A DNA stretch of 64,000 nt, from contig JAKLGA010000012.1 of assembly GCA_022710975.1 (NCBI GenBank), positions 124,001 through 188,000 on the forward strand, read 5' to 3'. This document shows positions 25,981 through 36,300 of the stretch, piece by piece. Under the pieces are notes generated by a model. It made no database searches and had not been told where the DNA came from. It worked only from the letters and a program-made list of their open reading frames with translations. Both the position numbers and the translations under genes were made by a program. This DNA comes from Myxococcota bacterium. Lineage in GTDB: Bacteria; Myxococcota; B64-G9. The first letter of the stretch is position 1; the number at the start of each line of letters is the position of its first letter.

Positions 25981-26805
25981 ATGGATCCACTGCAGGCCAT
26001 TGTGCTCGGGCTGGTACAGGGCCTGACCGAGTACCTGCCCATCTCCTCCACCGCCCACCTCAGGATCGTCCCGGCCCTGGCCGGCTGGCCGGATCCGGGC
26101 GCGGCCTTCTCGGCCGTGGTCCAGCTCGGCACGCTGCTGGCCGTGGTGGTCTACTTCGCCCGGGACCTGTGGCGCCTCGCGCGCGCCTTCGCCCTGGGCC
26201 TGGCGCGGCGGCGCCCCTTCGCGGAGCCAGACGCGCGGCTGGCCTGGCTCCTGCTGCTCGGCACCCTGCCCATCGGCCTGGCCGGGCTCGCCTGCCAGGA
26301 CGCCATCGAGGGCGCCCTGCGCTCGCTGTGGGTGGTCAGCGTGTCGCTGGCGGCGCTGGCCCTGGTGCTCGCGCTGGCCGAGCGGGTCGGGCGCCGCAGC
26401 TCCGCGCTCGCGGGCCTCGGCTGGGGAGGAGGGCTGGCCATCGGGCTCGCGCAGGCCCTGGCGCTCGTGCCGGGCGTGTCGCGCTCCGGGGTGACCATCA
26501 CCGCCGGGCTGTTCGCCGGGCTGACCCGGGCCGACGCGGCCCGTTTCTCCTTCCTGCTGTCGGTGCCGGCGGTGGCCGCCAGCGGGCTGTACGAGCTGCT
26601 CCAGCTCGTGCGCGAGCTGCCCGAGGGCGTGCCCTGGCTGGCGGTGGGGCTGGGCACGGCCGCGGCCTTCGCCTCGGGCCTGGGCGCCATCGCGTTCCTG
26701 ATGCGCTTCCTGGCCCGGCACTCCACCTGGGTGTTCGTGATCTACCGCCTGGTCCTGGCCGCGGTCCTGGTCGTGCTCCTTTCCTGCGGCATCCTGCCTC
26801 CTTGA
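25981..26805 (+). CDS. uppP: undecaprenyl-diphosphate phosphatase UppP/BacA
   Basis: A 274-residue polytopic membrane protein. It carries the two family motifs, GLTEYLPISSTAHLRI (residues 15-30, with Glu and Ser of the active site) and VPGVSRSGVTITAGLFAGL (about 161-179, with the catalytic Arg/Ser). It recycles the undecaprenyl carrier for cell-wall and O-antigen synthesis. It starts 13 bp after metK, probably in the same transcript. Confidence 0.95.
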   Translation: MDPLQAIVLGLVQGLTEYLPISSTAHLRIVPALAGWPDPGAAFSAVVQLGTLLAVVVYFARDLWRLARAFALGLARRRPFAEPDARLAWLLLLGTLPIGLAGLACQDAIEGALRSLWVVSVSLAALALVLALAERVGRRSSALAGLGWGGGLAIGLAQALALVPGVSRSGVTITAGLFAGLTRADAARFSFLLSVPAVAASGLYELLQLVRELPEGVPWLAVGLGTAAAFASGLGAIAFLMRFLARHSTWVFVIYRLVLAAVLVVLLSCGILPP

Positions 26806-26891
26806 CCGATCGTAGCCCCAGGACTCCAGCAATCCGGCCGACTGTATCCCGTGGGACGCATCCCTCTTGCCTGGTTCCCTTCTCCCAGATG

Positions 26892-26903
26892 AAGAAACTT
26901 CTT
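26892..26903. promoter_or_regulatory. inverted repeat AAGAA-AC-TTCTT
   Basis: A short inverted repeat about 45 bp upstream of the sigma-54-like promoter at 26946. It could bind an activator, though it is close for an enhancer site. Confidence 0.25.
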
Positions 26904-26945
26904 TCTTGAAGAGATATTGCGGTCGAGGCAGGGCAGCCCGGGCGG

Positions 26946-26961
26946 TGGCCCAGGAGTTGCT
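26946..26961 (+). promoter_or_regulatory. sigma-54-like promoter for the transglutaminase gene
   Basis: TGGCCCA-GGAG-TTGCT keeps the invariant GG (26947-26948) and GC (26959-26960) at the right distance and differs from the consensus TGGCACG-N4-TTGCT in the -24 block only. The start would be near 26972, 35 bases before the ATG with AAGGAG in between. Confidence 0.5.
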
Positions 26962-27006
26962 GGGTGGCGTGCGCGTTCGAGCTTCCTCTCAGCAAGGAGT
27001 GGTTCG

Positions 27007-29049
27007 ATGACAAAGTTCCTCGCGATCATCCCGGTCGTCGCCCTGGTCGGTATGGGCTGTGGCCCCGATTCCGACGTCACCGACCCGTCCGACTGCAACG
27101 CGCTGCCCGAGGGCAAGATCTACCAGGCCTGCATCGACAAGCTGGCCCCCAAGGCGGATCGCATGGACGCCGAGAACGACCCGAAGCTCTTCGGCGTCGA
27201 GCTCGAGGCCCGGTGGGCCGCGCTCGGCCAGACCGGTCGCGCGCTGCGCACCCCCTGGCCCGACACCTACTGGCCGACCTACGCGGACGCGGTCAACGCG
27301 CGCTGGCAGGGCCAGGCCACGAAGTCGCCGCTCGAGAAGTACGACATGGCCTTCAACGGCTGGACCCCTCCGGCGGGCTTCGACAACCTGGTGCCCTTCA
27401 AGGGCTGCGGCCAGGAGTTCGACGCGGACTACTACACCCAGCTCGGCCCGGCCGCCAAGTACTGGTCCGATAACAAGGGCAACAAGGCCCAGCGCGACGC
27501 CTGGCAGGCGGCGGACTGCGAGGAGAAGATCGAGGGCTGGTGGGGCCTGTGCCACGCCTGGGTGCCGGCCGCCATCCTGGAGGACGAGCCCGTCAAGGCC
27601 GTGACCTACAACGGCGTGACCTTCGAGGTCGGCGACATGAAGGCCCTGATGGTCATGATGTACGACCGCTCCAGCACCCGCTTCGTCGGGCAGCGCTGCA
27701 ACGCCAAGAACGAAGAGATCAAGCGGGACGAGAACGGCCGCATCATCGACGACGGGTGCCGCGACACCAACCCGGGCACGCTCCACCTGCTGGTGACCAA
27801 CCTGCTCGGCCGGGACAAGCGCGCCTTCGCCGAGGACCGCACCATGGACTACCAGGTCTGGAACCAGCCGGTGCTCGGTTACCGCATCACCCAGCAGGCC
27901 GAGATCGCCGAGAACGCGGCCGCCAAGCTGCTCAACGCGGACTGCGAGACCGACGGCTCCAACTGCGAGTACACCTGGGACGCCGACGCCACGAAGTTCG
28001 TCGAGGTCATGATGGAGGTGGACTACATCACCGAGAGCGACGCCTCGACCGAGCCGATGATCCCGGACATCGCCTCCTACACCCGCACCGACCGCTACCA
28101 CTACGTGCTGGAGACCCTGGACGACGGAACCATCATCGGCGGCGAGTGGATCTCCGTCAGCGCCACCGCCTTCCCGCAGCGCGTGTACGGGCTGCCCAAC
28201 AGCCAGAGCACTCACGCCGACTTCCTGTGGCTGCCGCTCTCGGCCGGCCGCAGCTCGAACCCGTACGCGAACCTCGAGAAGATCCGCATGCTGGTCGCGA
28301 TGAGCAAGGACGACCAGCCGGGCGAGACCCGCGAGGGCAAGAGCTTCGTCAACGCCACGCCGGTCAGCATCCCCGACAACGCCGCCGCCGGCGCCACCTC
28401 CAGCATCCAGGTGGACGAGGACGTGACCATCGCCGGCCTCAAGGTGACCGTGACCGTGACCCACACCTACATGGGCGACCTCGCCCTGCGGTTGGAGCAC
28501 GACGGCCACACGGTCGAGCTGCAGAAGAACGCCGGCGGCTCCACCGCCAACCTGTACAAGACCTTCGACGTGGACGACTTCAACAACGCCTCGGCCCGGG
28601 GCGAGTGGAGGCTGGTGGCGGTGGACAACGCCAGCCGCGACGTGGGCACCATCGACAAGTTCGAGCTGTTCGTGGTGGGCGGCAACGCCAGCGCCCCGAC
28701 CGCCGAGGTGTTCACCGCCAGCCCGGCCAAGAAGATCCCGGACAGCAGCGCGACGGGCATCACCTCGGCCATCCAGGTGACCGGCACGGGCGCGGTGAGG
28801 GAGCTCAAGGTCACCCTCGACATCAAGCACACCTACGTCAGTGACCTCATCGTGGAGCTGAAGCACGGCACCGGCACCAGCACGCTGCACAACCGCGAGG
28901 GCGACGACAGCGACGACCTGGTGAAGACCTACACCGTGACCGACTTCCAGAACGTCGACAGCGCCGGCGAGTGGAAGCTGGTGGTCAAGGATCGCGCCCG
29001 GCAGGACACCGGCACGCTGAACGCCTGGCAGCTGGAGATCAAGCGCTGA
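27007..29049 (+). CDS. secreted transglutaminase (GP42-elicitor type) with two C-terminal P-like domains
   Basis: A 680-residue exported protein. Residues 1-18 form a signal with a possible lipobox ending at C18 (VALVGMGC). Residues 50-430 resemble the transglutaminase-elicitor family first known from Phytophthora GP42. The catalytic Cys is C182 in GWWGLCHAWVPAAI, and VWNQPVLGYRI and RYHYVLETLDDGTIIGGEW follow further on. The C-terminal part has two repeats of about 110 residues (near 447-560 and 568-680), each starting IPDN/IPDS and ending LVAVDN or LVVKDR plus DxGT. They have the pattern of proprotein-convertase P domains, used as adhesion or secretion modules. It would crosslink proteins outside the cell. 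The start ATG has AAGGAGTGG upstream, and a strong terminator follows the stop. Confidence 0.7.
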   Translation: MTKFLAIIPVVALVGMGCGPDSDVTDPSDCNALPEGKIYQACIDKLAPKADRMDAENDPKLFGVELEARWAALGQTGRALRTPWPDTYWPTYADAVNARWQGQATKSPLEKYDMAFNGWTPPAGFDNLVPFKGCGQEFDADYYTQLGPAAKYWSDNKGNKAQRDAWQAADCEEKIEGWWGLCHAWVPAAILEDEPVKAVTYNGVTFEVGDMKALMVMMYDRSSTRFVGQRCNAKNEEIKRDENGRIIDDGCRDTNPGTLHLLVTNLLGRDKRAFAEDRTMDYQVWNQPVLGYRITQQAEIAENAAAKLLNADCETDGSNCEYTWDADATKFVEVMMEVDYITESDASTEPMIPDIASYTRTDRYHYVLETLDDGTIIGGEWISVSATAFPQRVYGLPNSQSTHADFLWLPLSAGRSSNPYANLEKIRMLVAMSKDDQPGETREGKSFVNATPVSIPDNAAAGATSSIQVDEDVTIAGLKVTVTVTHTYMGDLALRLEHDGHTVELQKNAGGSTANLYKTFDVDDFNNASARGEWRLVAVDNASRDVGTIDKFELFVVGGNASAPTAEVFTASPAKKIPDSSATGITSAIQVTGTGAVRELKVTLDIKHTYVSDLIVELKHGTGTSTLHNREGDDSDDLVKTYTVTDFQNVDSAGEWKLVVKDRARQDTGTLNAWQLEIKR

Positions 29050-29097
29050 GGAGCGGTGCTCTTTCCCGGGGGGGCACCTGGGGACGCACACCGAGGC

Positions 29098-29132
29098 GGC
29101 CCTCCGGACCACGCGGTCCGGGGGGCCTTTTT
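29098..29132 (+). terminator. rho-independent terminator after the transglutaminase gene
   Basis: GGCCCTCCGGACC (29098-29110) pairs with GGTCCGGGGGGCC (29115-29127) over 13 bp with one G-T pair. A four-base loop separates the arms and TTTTT follows. It is the clearest terminator in the window. Confidence 0.85.
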
Positions 29133-29139
29133 GTGCTCC

Positions 29140-29211
29140 CACTCTTGGTGCCAGGGACTTTCTTGAGGTGTGGCAGACCCCCCCCACTCTTGGTGCCAGT
29201 GACTTTCTTGA
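29140..29211. repeat. pair of 27-bp repeats, CACTCTTGGTGCCAG type
   Basis: Copies at 29140-29166 and 29185-29211, identical except one base (CACTCTTGGTGCCAG then G or T, then GACTTTCTTGA). Related sequences occur at 31216-31267 on the other side of the transposase and cassette-like gene. From 29212 to 29418 I see nothing else of note. Confidence 0.75.
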
Positions 29212-29418
29212 AAGCGCCAGACGATCCGGGCCAGAGGCCAAGGTGCTGACAGGCGTGGAAGACCGGATCCACCCTTCGACGGGCTGCGGGATGCTGGTTT
29301 GTGGTCGGATCTCGATCGGGTCGGAACGAATTTCTGGCTGTAAACCGGGATCCGGGCAAGGGTCAGCCTTCGAGAGGGTCACCAGGTCGAGATCATCTCC
29401 ATCGAATAGGCCGAGTCC

Positions 29419-30402
29419 TCACGGTGGGCCGGCGCCCTGGTAGGCCAGGGCCGGCGGGAAGCAGTGCTCCGGGAAGGTCGCGGTCAGGTCGCCCGCTCTA
29501 AGCCTGGCTGAGGCCTCCCGGAACGCGCTCGCGAACGCCCGGTAGGCGGCGCGGTAGGCCTTCCATAGCACAGCGCTCGCGGCGTGGCAGGAGGGCGCCT
29601 TCGAGCGCTTCACCTCCTTCGGCGTGCCGTGCGGGTGCTGGGCCAGGATGCGGCGCACTCCCATCGGTCGGGTGCCCTGCTCCTCGTGGTTTTTCCTCGC
29701 GTCGGCCTCGATGTCCGCGACCATGGCCTGGACCTTTGCCCGGCGCTCTTCCTCGGTGAGATCCTCCCAGCAGGGCAGGGGAGAGAGCGGGATCGGGTAG
29801 CGGATGTACGCCTCCTCGGGCTTCAGGCCATCCTCGCAGCCCATCGGATCCTGGCTCGGGTCGCTGGAGCTTCTCGGCTTCCGGTGCAGGGCGGTGTGAT
29901 CGACCCACACGCCCTCGAGCTGCTTCCCCTCGAGGAGGGCGGGCAGGCAGCTGACCCCGGGCCAGTCCCCGGGCATCATCACCAGGCCCTCCTTGCAGCC
30001 GTGGGAGAGGATGTATCGCAAGCGGGCGACCAGTGCCTCGTCGTCGCGGATGGGGATGGCGCGGTAGCGCCTCTCCCAGAAGGGCCCGTGCCAGCCGTGG
30101 AGCTTGTTCACCTGGCGGGCGATGTTGGACTCGAGATAGCCCATGAAGGCGGAGATGGCCTGGGAACTCTGGCCCCTGAGGAGCAGGTGGAAGTGGTTGG
30201 AGGCCCAGAAGAAGGCGAACAGGCTGATCTCGGGGAACTGGTCCAGGGCCCGGCCGAGGCAGCCGCGGATGATGGCGTTGAGCTCTTCGGAGGGGCGGAG
30301 CAGGAGGCGGCCCATGACGGTGCGGTTGGTGATCTCGAACAGGGTGCCCGGCTCGGGCATGAAGCGCAGCGGTCTCGGCAAGGCACGTCTCCCCCCGTGC
30401 AT
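29419..30402 (-). CDS. REP-associated (Y1, IS200-like) transposase
   Basis: A 327-residue Y1-type transposase of the RAYT family. It begins with the family opening (RPLRFMPEPGTLFEITNRT), carries the HUH motif as SNHFHLLLRG near residues 92-101, and has LRYILSHGCKEGLV where the helix with the nucleophile region lies. RAYTs nick single-stranded DNA at palindromic REP sequences. ATG at 30402 is chosen to match family starts; the frame is open 29 codons further up. The C-terminal 100 residues are longer than the core family. A cluster of palindromes lies 160-210 bp upstream of its start (30559-30610), as expected for its substrate. Confidence 0.8.
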   Translation of the reverse strand: MHGGRRALPRPLRFMPEPGTLFEITNRTVMGRLLLRPSEELNAIIRGCLGRALDQFPEISLFAFFWASNHFHLLLRGQSSQAISAFMGYLESNIARQVNKLHGWHGPFWERRYRAIPIRDDEALVARLRYILSHGCKEGLVMMPGDWPGVSCLPALLEGKQLEGVWVDHTALHRKPRSSSDPSQDPMGCEDGLKPEEAYIRYPIPLSPLPCWEDLTEEERRAKVQAMVADIEADARKNHEEQGTRPMGVRRILAQHPHGTPKEVKRSKAPSCHAASAVLWKAYRAAYRAFASAFREASARLRAGDLTATFPEHCFPPALAYQGAGPP

Positions 30403-30558
30403 GACCTCTAGCAAACCGCTTGCCAGTGTGAACCGGATGAGGACGAAGGCGATGGCCTGGATGAGGTCGTGGGCTGACAATGGAGGCATGTCAAAGGGTT
30501 GCGAAGATCGGGGAGGGAAGGGTCAGGCGGTAGATCGGCGGCAGTGGGCCATTCCCGC

Positions 30559-30610
30559 GGTGACCGGCGTGACCGGAATCCGGTCACCGTGGATGAAAAA
30601 ACCGGTCACC
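30559..30610. repeat. REP-like palindrome cluster
   Basis: Four copies of GTGACCGG in the order forward, forward, reverse, reverse: 30559-30567, 30569-30576, 30580-30588, 30602-30610. The middle pair forms GTGACCGG-AAT-CCGGTCAC, a perfect 8-bp hairpin with a 3-base loop. It is close to a RAYT gene and is a probable REP-type substrate. Confidence 0.6.
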
Positions 30611-30656
30611 CTGGTCCGGGAGCCTAGGTTTGGATTGACCGCTCAGAAAATGGGCT

Positions 30657-30684
30657 GGCACCTGCAGCAGGGCACCTGCAGCAG
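30657..30684. repeat. tandem 14-bp duplication
   Basis: GGCACCTGCAGCAG occurs twice in direct tandem (30657-30670 and 30671-30684). No gene is involved. The 30403-30780 stretch holds only this, the palindrome cluster and the attC-like site. Confidence 0.7.
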
Positions 30685-30714
30685 GGGTGCGTCAGCCATG
30701 CTCACCCCTCGTCC

Positions 30715-30786
30715 GCCGAACGCCGCCGCTGTGCCGCGAGCAGCGGCGCTTCGCCGATTCGAGTCGGAACCAGCGGCTTGTTAGGT
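30715..30786 (-). other. attC-like recombination site (integron cassette type)
   Basis: Read on the minus strand just after the stop of the gene at 30781: ACCTAAC (fits RYYYAAC), AA, GCCGCTG, a 39-base imperfect hairpin region, CAGCGGC (exact complement of GCCGCTG), GCG, GTTCGGC. The last box differs from GTTRRRY at one base. The 72-bp length is within the attC range. The spacers are shorter than in most attC sites, so this may be a degenerate or unusual one. Confidence 0.4.
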
Positions 30787-31134
30787 TGCATCGCTAAACT
30801 CCATCTGGCGCAGAGACTCACAGAAGTCGTAGAACTCTGCCTTGTTGCCAGATCTACGATAGATCAGGATGTCCCCGTAACTCGACATGATTGCGAACTC
30901 GATCGTCCCGAGCCGCACGGGAATGCCCACCTCCACCAGATTTCCATAGCCCGGTCGCTTCCAACTGGCATCGCTGATCTTACAGTTCTCCTGGCGCTCC
31001 AGATGCTCAAGCAACTGAGCTGCTGCCGGCATGGAATACCCATGAGGTACGGAGAAGATCTCAGGGTCTCCATACGGAGTCGATGAAGGAAGGAGTTTTA
31101 CCACTGACCTGCCCCCGATCTCTGGTCCAGGCAT
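30781..31134 (-). CDS. hypothetical protein, possible gene cassette
   Basis: A 117-residue protein from the ATG at 31134, with AAGGAAG ten bases upstream. No family recognised. Its sequence is balanced and globular (SSTPYGDPEIFSVPHGYSMP, GNLVEVGIPVRLGTIEFAIM, DILIYRRSGNKAEFYDF), with lower GC than its neighbours, which suggests acquisition. Its stop codon lies inside the first box of an attC-like site, the usual arrangement in integron gene cassettes. No integron integrase is in the window. An internal in-frame GTG could be the start instead. Confidence 0.6.
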   Translation of the reverse strand: MPGPEIGGRSVVKLLPSSTPYGDPEIFSVPHGYSMPAAAQLLEHLERQENCKISDASWKRPGYGNLVEVGIPVRLGTIEFAIMSSYGDILIYRRSGNKAEFYDFCESLRQMEFSDAT

Positions 31135-31215
31135 TGTAAGGGGCTTCCTTGGTTGATGTCCATTCCAGGCAGCAGGGCGAAGGGTGCCGAAGGCGCCCGG
31201 AGCTCTGCTGCCCCT

Positions 31216-31267
31216 CACTCCGGTGGTGCCAACCGATTTCCCCACTCCGATGGTGCCAACCGATTTC
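31216..31267. repeat. pair of 25-bp repeats, CACTCCGGTGGTGCC type
   Basis: Copies at 31216-31240 and 31243-31267 differ at one base (CACTCCG, G or A, TGGTGCCAACCGATTTC). They resemble the pair at 29140-29211 in the shared block CACTC..TGGTGCCA and the following GA.TTTC. Confidence 0.75.
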
Positions 31268-31274
31268 TGAAAGA

Positions 31275-31300
31275 GCCCCGGCCCGCTTGACAGCCGGGGC
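31275..31300 (+). other. GC-rich hairpin upstream of ahcY
   Basis: GCCCCGG (31275-31281) and CCGGGGC (31294-31300) form a 7-bp stem around 12 bases. A TTGACA lies in the loop and right side at 31287, but no well-spaced -10 follows. I compared the leader with the SAH-riboswitch core and did not find it. It may be the terminator of an upstream transcript or a structural leader. Confidence 0.35.
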
Positions 31301-31369
31301 GGACGCGCAGCAAGGTAGAACGGCTCAGCGCGCCGGCGCCCACGCGCCGGGGGAAAGGACGGGCAGGAC

Positions 31370-32803
<1,434 letters not shown>

Positions 32804-32821
32804 CGGGGGAGGACGTCGCCC

Positions 32822-33223
32822 ATGAAGAGCGCGCCGACAGGGGCCAGGGGCTGGCGTTGGTCGGATCGGGACGGCAAGTTCGGGCTGGGCAAGGTGATCA
32901 TGCTGCTCGTCCTGGCCGTGGCGGTCTGGCTGGGGGTGGTCTTCGCCCCGCCCTACATCGAGAACTTCAAGTTCCAGAAGGCGCTCGACGCCGCGGCCCG
33001 GCACAGCAAGCTGGAGGCGGACGACAACATCCTGCTGACCACCCTGCAAAAGGAGGCCGACCAGCTCGGACTCCGCCTGCCGGCCGAGCAGATCAAGATC
33101 GTCCGCAGGCCCTTCAATACCGGCATCCAGATCGACACCTCGTACGTGCGCGCGGTGCGGATGAAGCCGCTGTCCAAGGTCGTCGAGCTGACTTTCAAGA
33201 ACGACGCCAACGAGCGCTACTGA
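32822..33223 (+). CDS. small inner-membrane protein, DUF4845-like
   Basis: A 133-residue protein with one transmembrane helix (VIMLLVLAVAVWLGVVFAPP, about residues 25-44) and a periplasmic domain of about 90 residues. The segment PPYIENFKFQKALDAAARH, the internal basic helix and the end VELTFKNDANERY resemble DUF4845 proteins, single-pass membrane proteins of unknown role often encoded near signal peptidase. The match is by pattern only. Spaced 18 bp after ahcY, probably co-transcribed. Confidence 0.55.
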   Translation: MKSAPTGARGWRWSDRDGKFGLGKVIMLLVLAVAVWLGVVFAPPYIENFKFQKALDAAARHSKLEADDNILLTTLQKEADQLGLRLPAEQIKIVRRPFNTGIQIDTSYVRAVRMKPLSKVVELTFKNDANERY

Positions 33224-33250
33224 GCCTGCGCGTCCAGGCTCAGGGGATGC

Positions 33251-33281
33251 TTGATCGCCCGGGCCGGGCCCGGGGTATACT
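33251..33281 (+). promoter_or_regulatory. candidate promoter of the PilZ gene
   Basis: TTGATC (33251-33256) and TATACT (33276-33281) flank a 19-bp spacer, which is long. The -10 matches five of six bases. It would start transcription about 35 bases before the GTG at 33324. Confidence 0.35.
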
Positions 33282-33323
33282 GCCAGCCGACACCCGAACG
33301 CGACCCACACGGGACGGGCAGCG

Positions 33324-36300
33324 GTGAGCGAGCCGAATCCGACCGAGACATCCACGACGCCGCAGGCGGAGCCCCGGGCCCCAGGAGCAGCCGCCCCTCC
33401 CGCGCGGAACCGGCGCCGCCACCTGCGGCTGAACGCCAGCCGGCGGGTGACCTTCGAGCACGAGGGCAAGTCCACCCTGGCCTTCACCCGCGATCTCAGC
33501 GCGGGCGGGCTGTTCCTGCGCACCTCACGAGAGGTGCCGCTCGGCGCCGTGCTGGAGCTGTCGCTCGCCCTGGACCCGAAGGCCGAACCGCTCGCGGTGC
33601 GCGGCCGGGTGACCCGGGTGGATCGCGGCCGCGAGACCGGCCTGGTGGTCCAGATCGATCCGCAGGAGCAGCCCGACCAGGCCGCCGCCATCGCCGAGCA
33701 CGTGCTGTCTGCCATCGAGGCCCGCGCCCGCGAGCGCACCCAGCGCAACCCGCGCGACACCCGCTCGCTGCTCGATCTGGTCGAGGTGTCCCGCGAGCGC
33801 GGCGACCTCGCTCAGGCCGAGGAGCTGCTGCGCGAGGTGCTGCGCCTCGATCCGCGCTCGGCGGCCGGCGGCCTGCTGGCCGAGCTGCTGCTCTCCGCGG
33901 CCGGGGGCGAGGCCTCGGAGGAGCTGCTGCGCGAGGTGCTGGCCCTCCTGGAGACCTCGCTCCGCCACCACGCGGGTGCCGACCTCGAGGCGCTCAAGCA
34001 GGACTGCCAGGCACGGCTGGAGCGGGTCGCGCGCGGGCGACAGGCGGACGTGCAGCGCCTGTCGCAGGAGGCGGAGGCTAGGCGCCGGGAGGCGGAGACG
34101 GCCCGGCAGGCGCTCGAGCGGAGGGAGGAGACCCTCGCCGGGAAGGAGCGCGCCCTCGAGGAGCTGGGCAGGGAGATCCGGGAGAGGGAGGCCTCCTGCG
34201 AGGAGCGGGACCGGACCCTCGCGGAGAGAGAGCGGGCCCTCGCGGGGAAGGAGCGGGCCCTCGAGGGGAGAGAGGTGGCCTGCGAGGGGTTGGCGAGGGC
34301 CCTCGCGGAGAAGGGCGCTGCCTGCGAGGAACGGGCAGGGGCCCTCGAGGAGAGGGAGGGAGGCCTCGAGGCGCGGGCGGCAGAGCTCCTGGCGAAGGAG
34401 CAGGCCTGCGAGCAGGCGGCCGAGGCCGGCGCGGAGAAGAGCCGGGCGCTCGAGGCGCAGGCGGAGGCGCTCGCGGCGCTGGGGCGGGAGCTCGAGCAGA
34501 AGCAGGCCGCGCTGACCGCCTCCACGCGGGCGCTCGAGGACGGGCTGCAAGCCCTCGAGGCGCGGCGGCGGGAGCTCGAGGCGCACGACCAGGGCCTCGG
34601 CCAGAAGCGCCAGGAGCTGGAGGGCTGGGAGCGGGCGCTCGACCTGCAGCGCCAGGAGCTCGAGGAGCGCGGGCAGGCGCAGGAGCGGACGCGCGGGGAG
34701 CTCGAGGCGGAGGCCAGGCGGCTGCGGGCCGAGGAGGAGGGACAGCGCGAGGAGCGCGAGGGGCTCGATCGGCGCGACCAGACCCTGGGCCGGCAGCACG
34801 CCGCGCTCGAGCAGCTCGAGACCGAGCTCGAGGCGCGCCGCAAGGCGCAGGCGCAGCAGCTCCAGGAGATGTCCGCCGAGCTGATCGCCGCCCAGGAGGA
34901 CCTCGCGAGGAAGACGGGCGAGCTGCAGGCGGACAGGTCCTCCCTCGCGGAGGAGTGGAAGAGGCTGGAGGCAGACAGGGCCGCCTGCGAGCAGACGAGG
35001 GGGGAGCTGGAGGCGGGCAGGCTGCCCCTCGAGGAGGAGCGGCAGGCGCTGGAGGCCGCGCGGCTCGCCTGCGCGAACGAGCGGGATGGGCTGCGCGCGG
35101 AGCGGCTCGCCCTCGAGGAGCTGCAGCACGGCCTGGAGACCGAGAACCTCGCGCTCGAGGCGGACCGGAGCTCGCTGCGGGCAGAGCGGTCCGCCCTCGA
35201 GGAGCTCCAGCGCGGCCTGGAGGCCGAGGGCCTCTCGCTCGAGGGCAAGCGGGCGGCGCTGCTGGCGGAGACGACCTCCTTCGAGAAGATGCAGCGCGGC
35301 CTGGAGTCGAGCCTCCGCTCCCTCGAGGGGCAGAGGCAGGCGCTGGACGCCAGCGAGGCCTCCCTCGAAGAGCGGCGCAAGGCGCTCGAGGCGGACCGGA
35401 CCTCCTGCGAGGCGGCGAGCCGGGCCCTGGAGTCGGAGCGCGCCTCCCTCGAGGAGAGGCAGCGGGCGCTCGAGGCGGACCGGACCTCCCTCGAGGGCAC
35501 GCGGCAGGCCCTGGAGGCGGACCGGGCCTCCCTCGAGGAGGGGCGGAGGGAGCTGGAGGCGACCAGGGCCTCCTTCGAGGGGAGGCTGCGGGAGCTGGAG
35601 GCGGCCAGGACCTCCTGCGAGGAGGGGCAGAAGGAGCTGGAGGCGGCCAGGGCCTCCTGCGAGGAGGGGCAGAGGGAGCTGGAAGCGGCCAGGACCTCCT
35701 GCGAGCAGAGGCAGAAGGAGCTGGAAGCCCTGAGGGTATCCCTCGAGGAGAAGGGCCGCGCGCAGGAGGCCGAGAAGCTTTCCCTCGAGGAGGTGAGGCG
35801 TGGCCAGGAGGCCGAGCGCCTCGCCCTCGAGGAGAAGGGCCGCGCGCTGGAGGCCGAGAAGCTCTCGTTCGAGGAGGTGAAGCGCGGCCAGGAGGCCGAG
35901 CGCCTCGCCCTCGAGGAGAAGGGCCGCGCGCTGGAGGCCGAGAAGCTCTCGTTCGAGGAGGTGAAGCGCGGCCAGGAGGCCGAGCGCCTCGCCCTCGAGG
36001 AGAAGGGCCGCGCGCTGGAGGCCGAGAAGCTCTCGTTCGAGGAGGTGAAGCGCGGCCAGGAGGCTGAGCGCCTCGCCCTCGAGGAGAAGGGTCACGCGCT
36101 GGAGGCCGAGAAGCTCTCGTTCGAGGAGGTGAGGCGCGGCCAGGAGGCCGAGCGCCTCGCCCTCGAGGAGAAGGGACGCGCGCTGGAGGCCGAGCGGCTC
36201 TCCCTCGAGGAGGTGAAGCGCGGCCTGGAGGCCGAGCGCCAGACCCTGGAGGGCAGGCGGCAGGAGCTGGAGCGGCGCGAGGACGCCTTGCGGGCCGAGG

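Noticed and set aside
31270-31369. SAH riboswitch before ahcY
   Set aside because: The conserved GAGGAGCGCTGC-type core is not found. Only two GC-rich hairpins are present.
35741-36244. CRISPR array
   Set aside because: Repeats are contiguous 84-bp units without spacers, inside a continuous coding frame with matching protein repeats.
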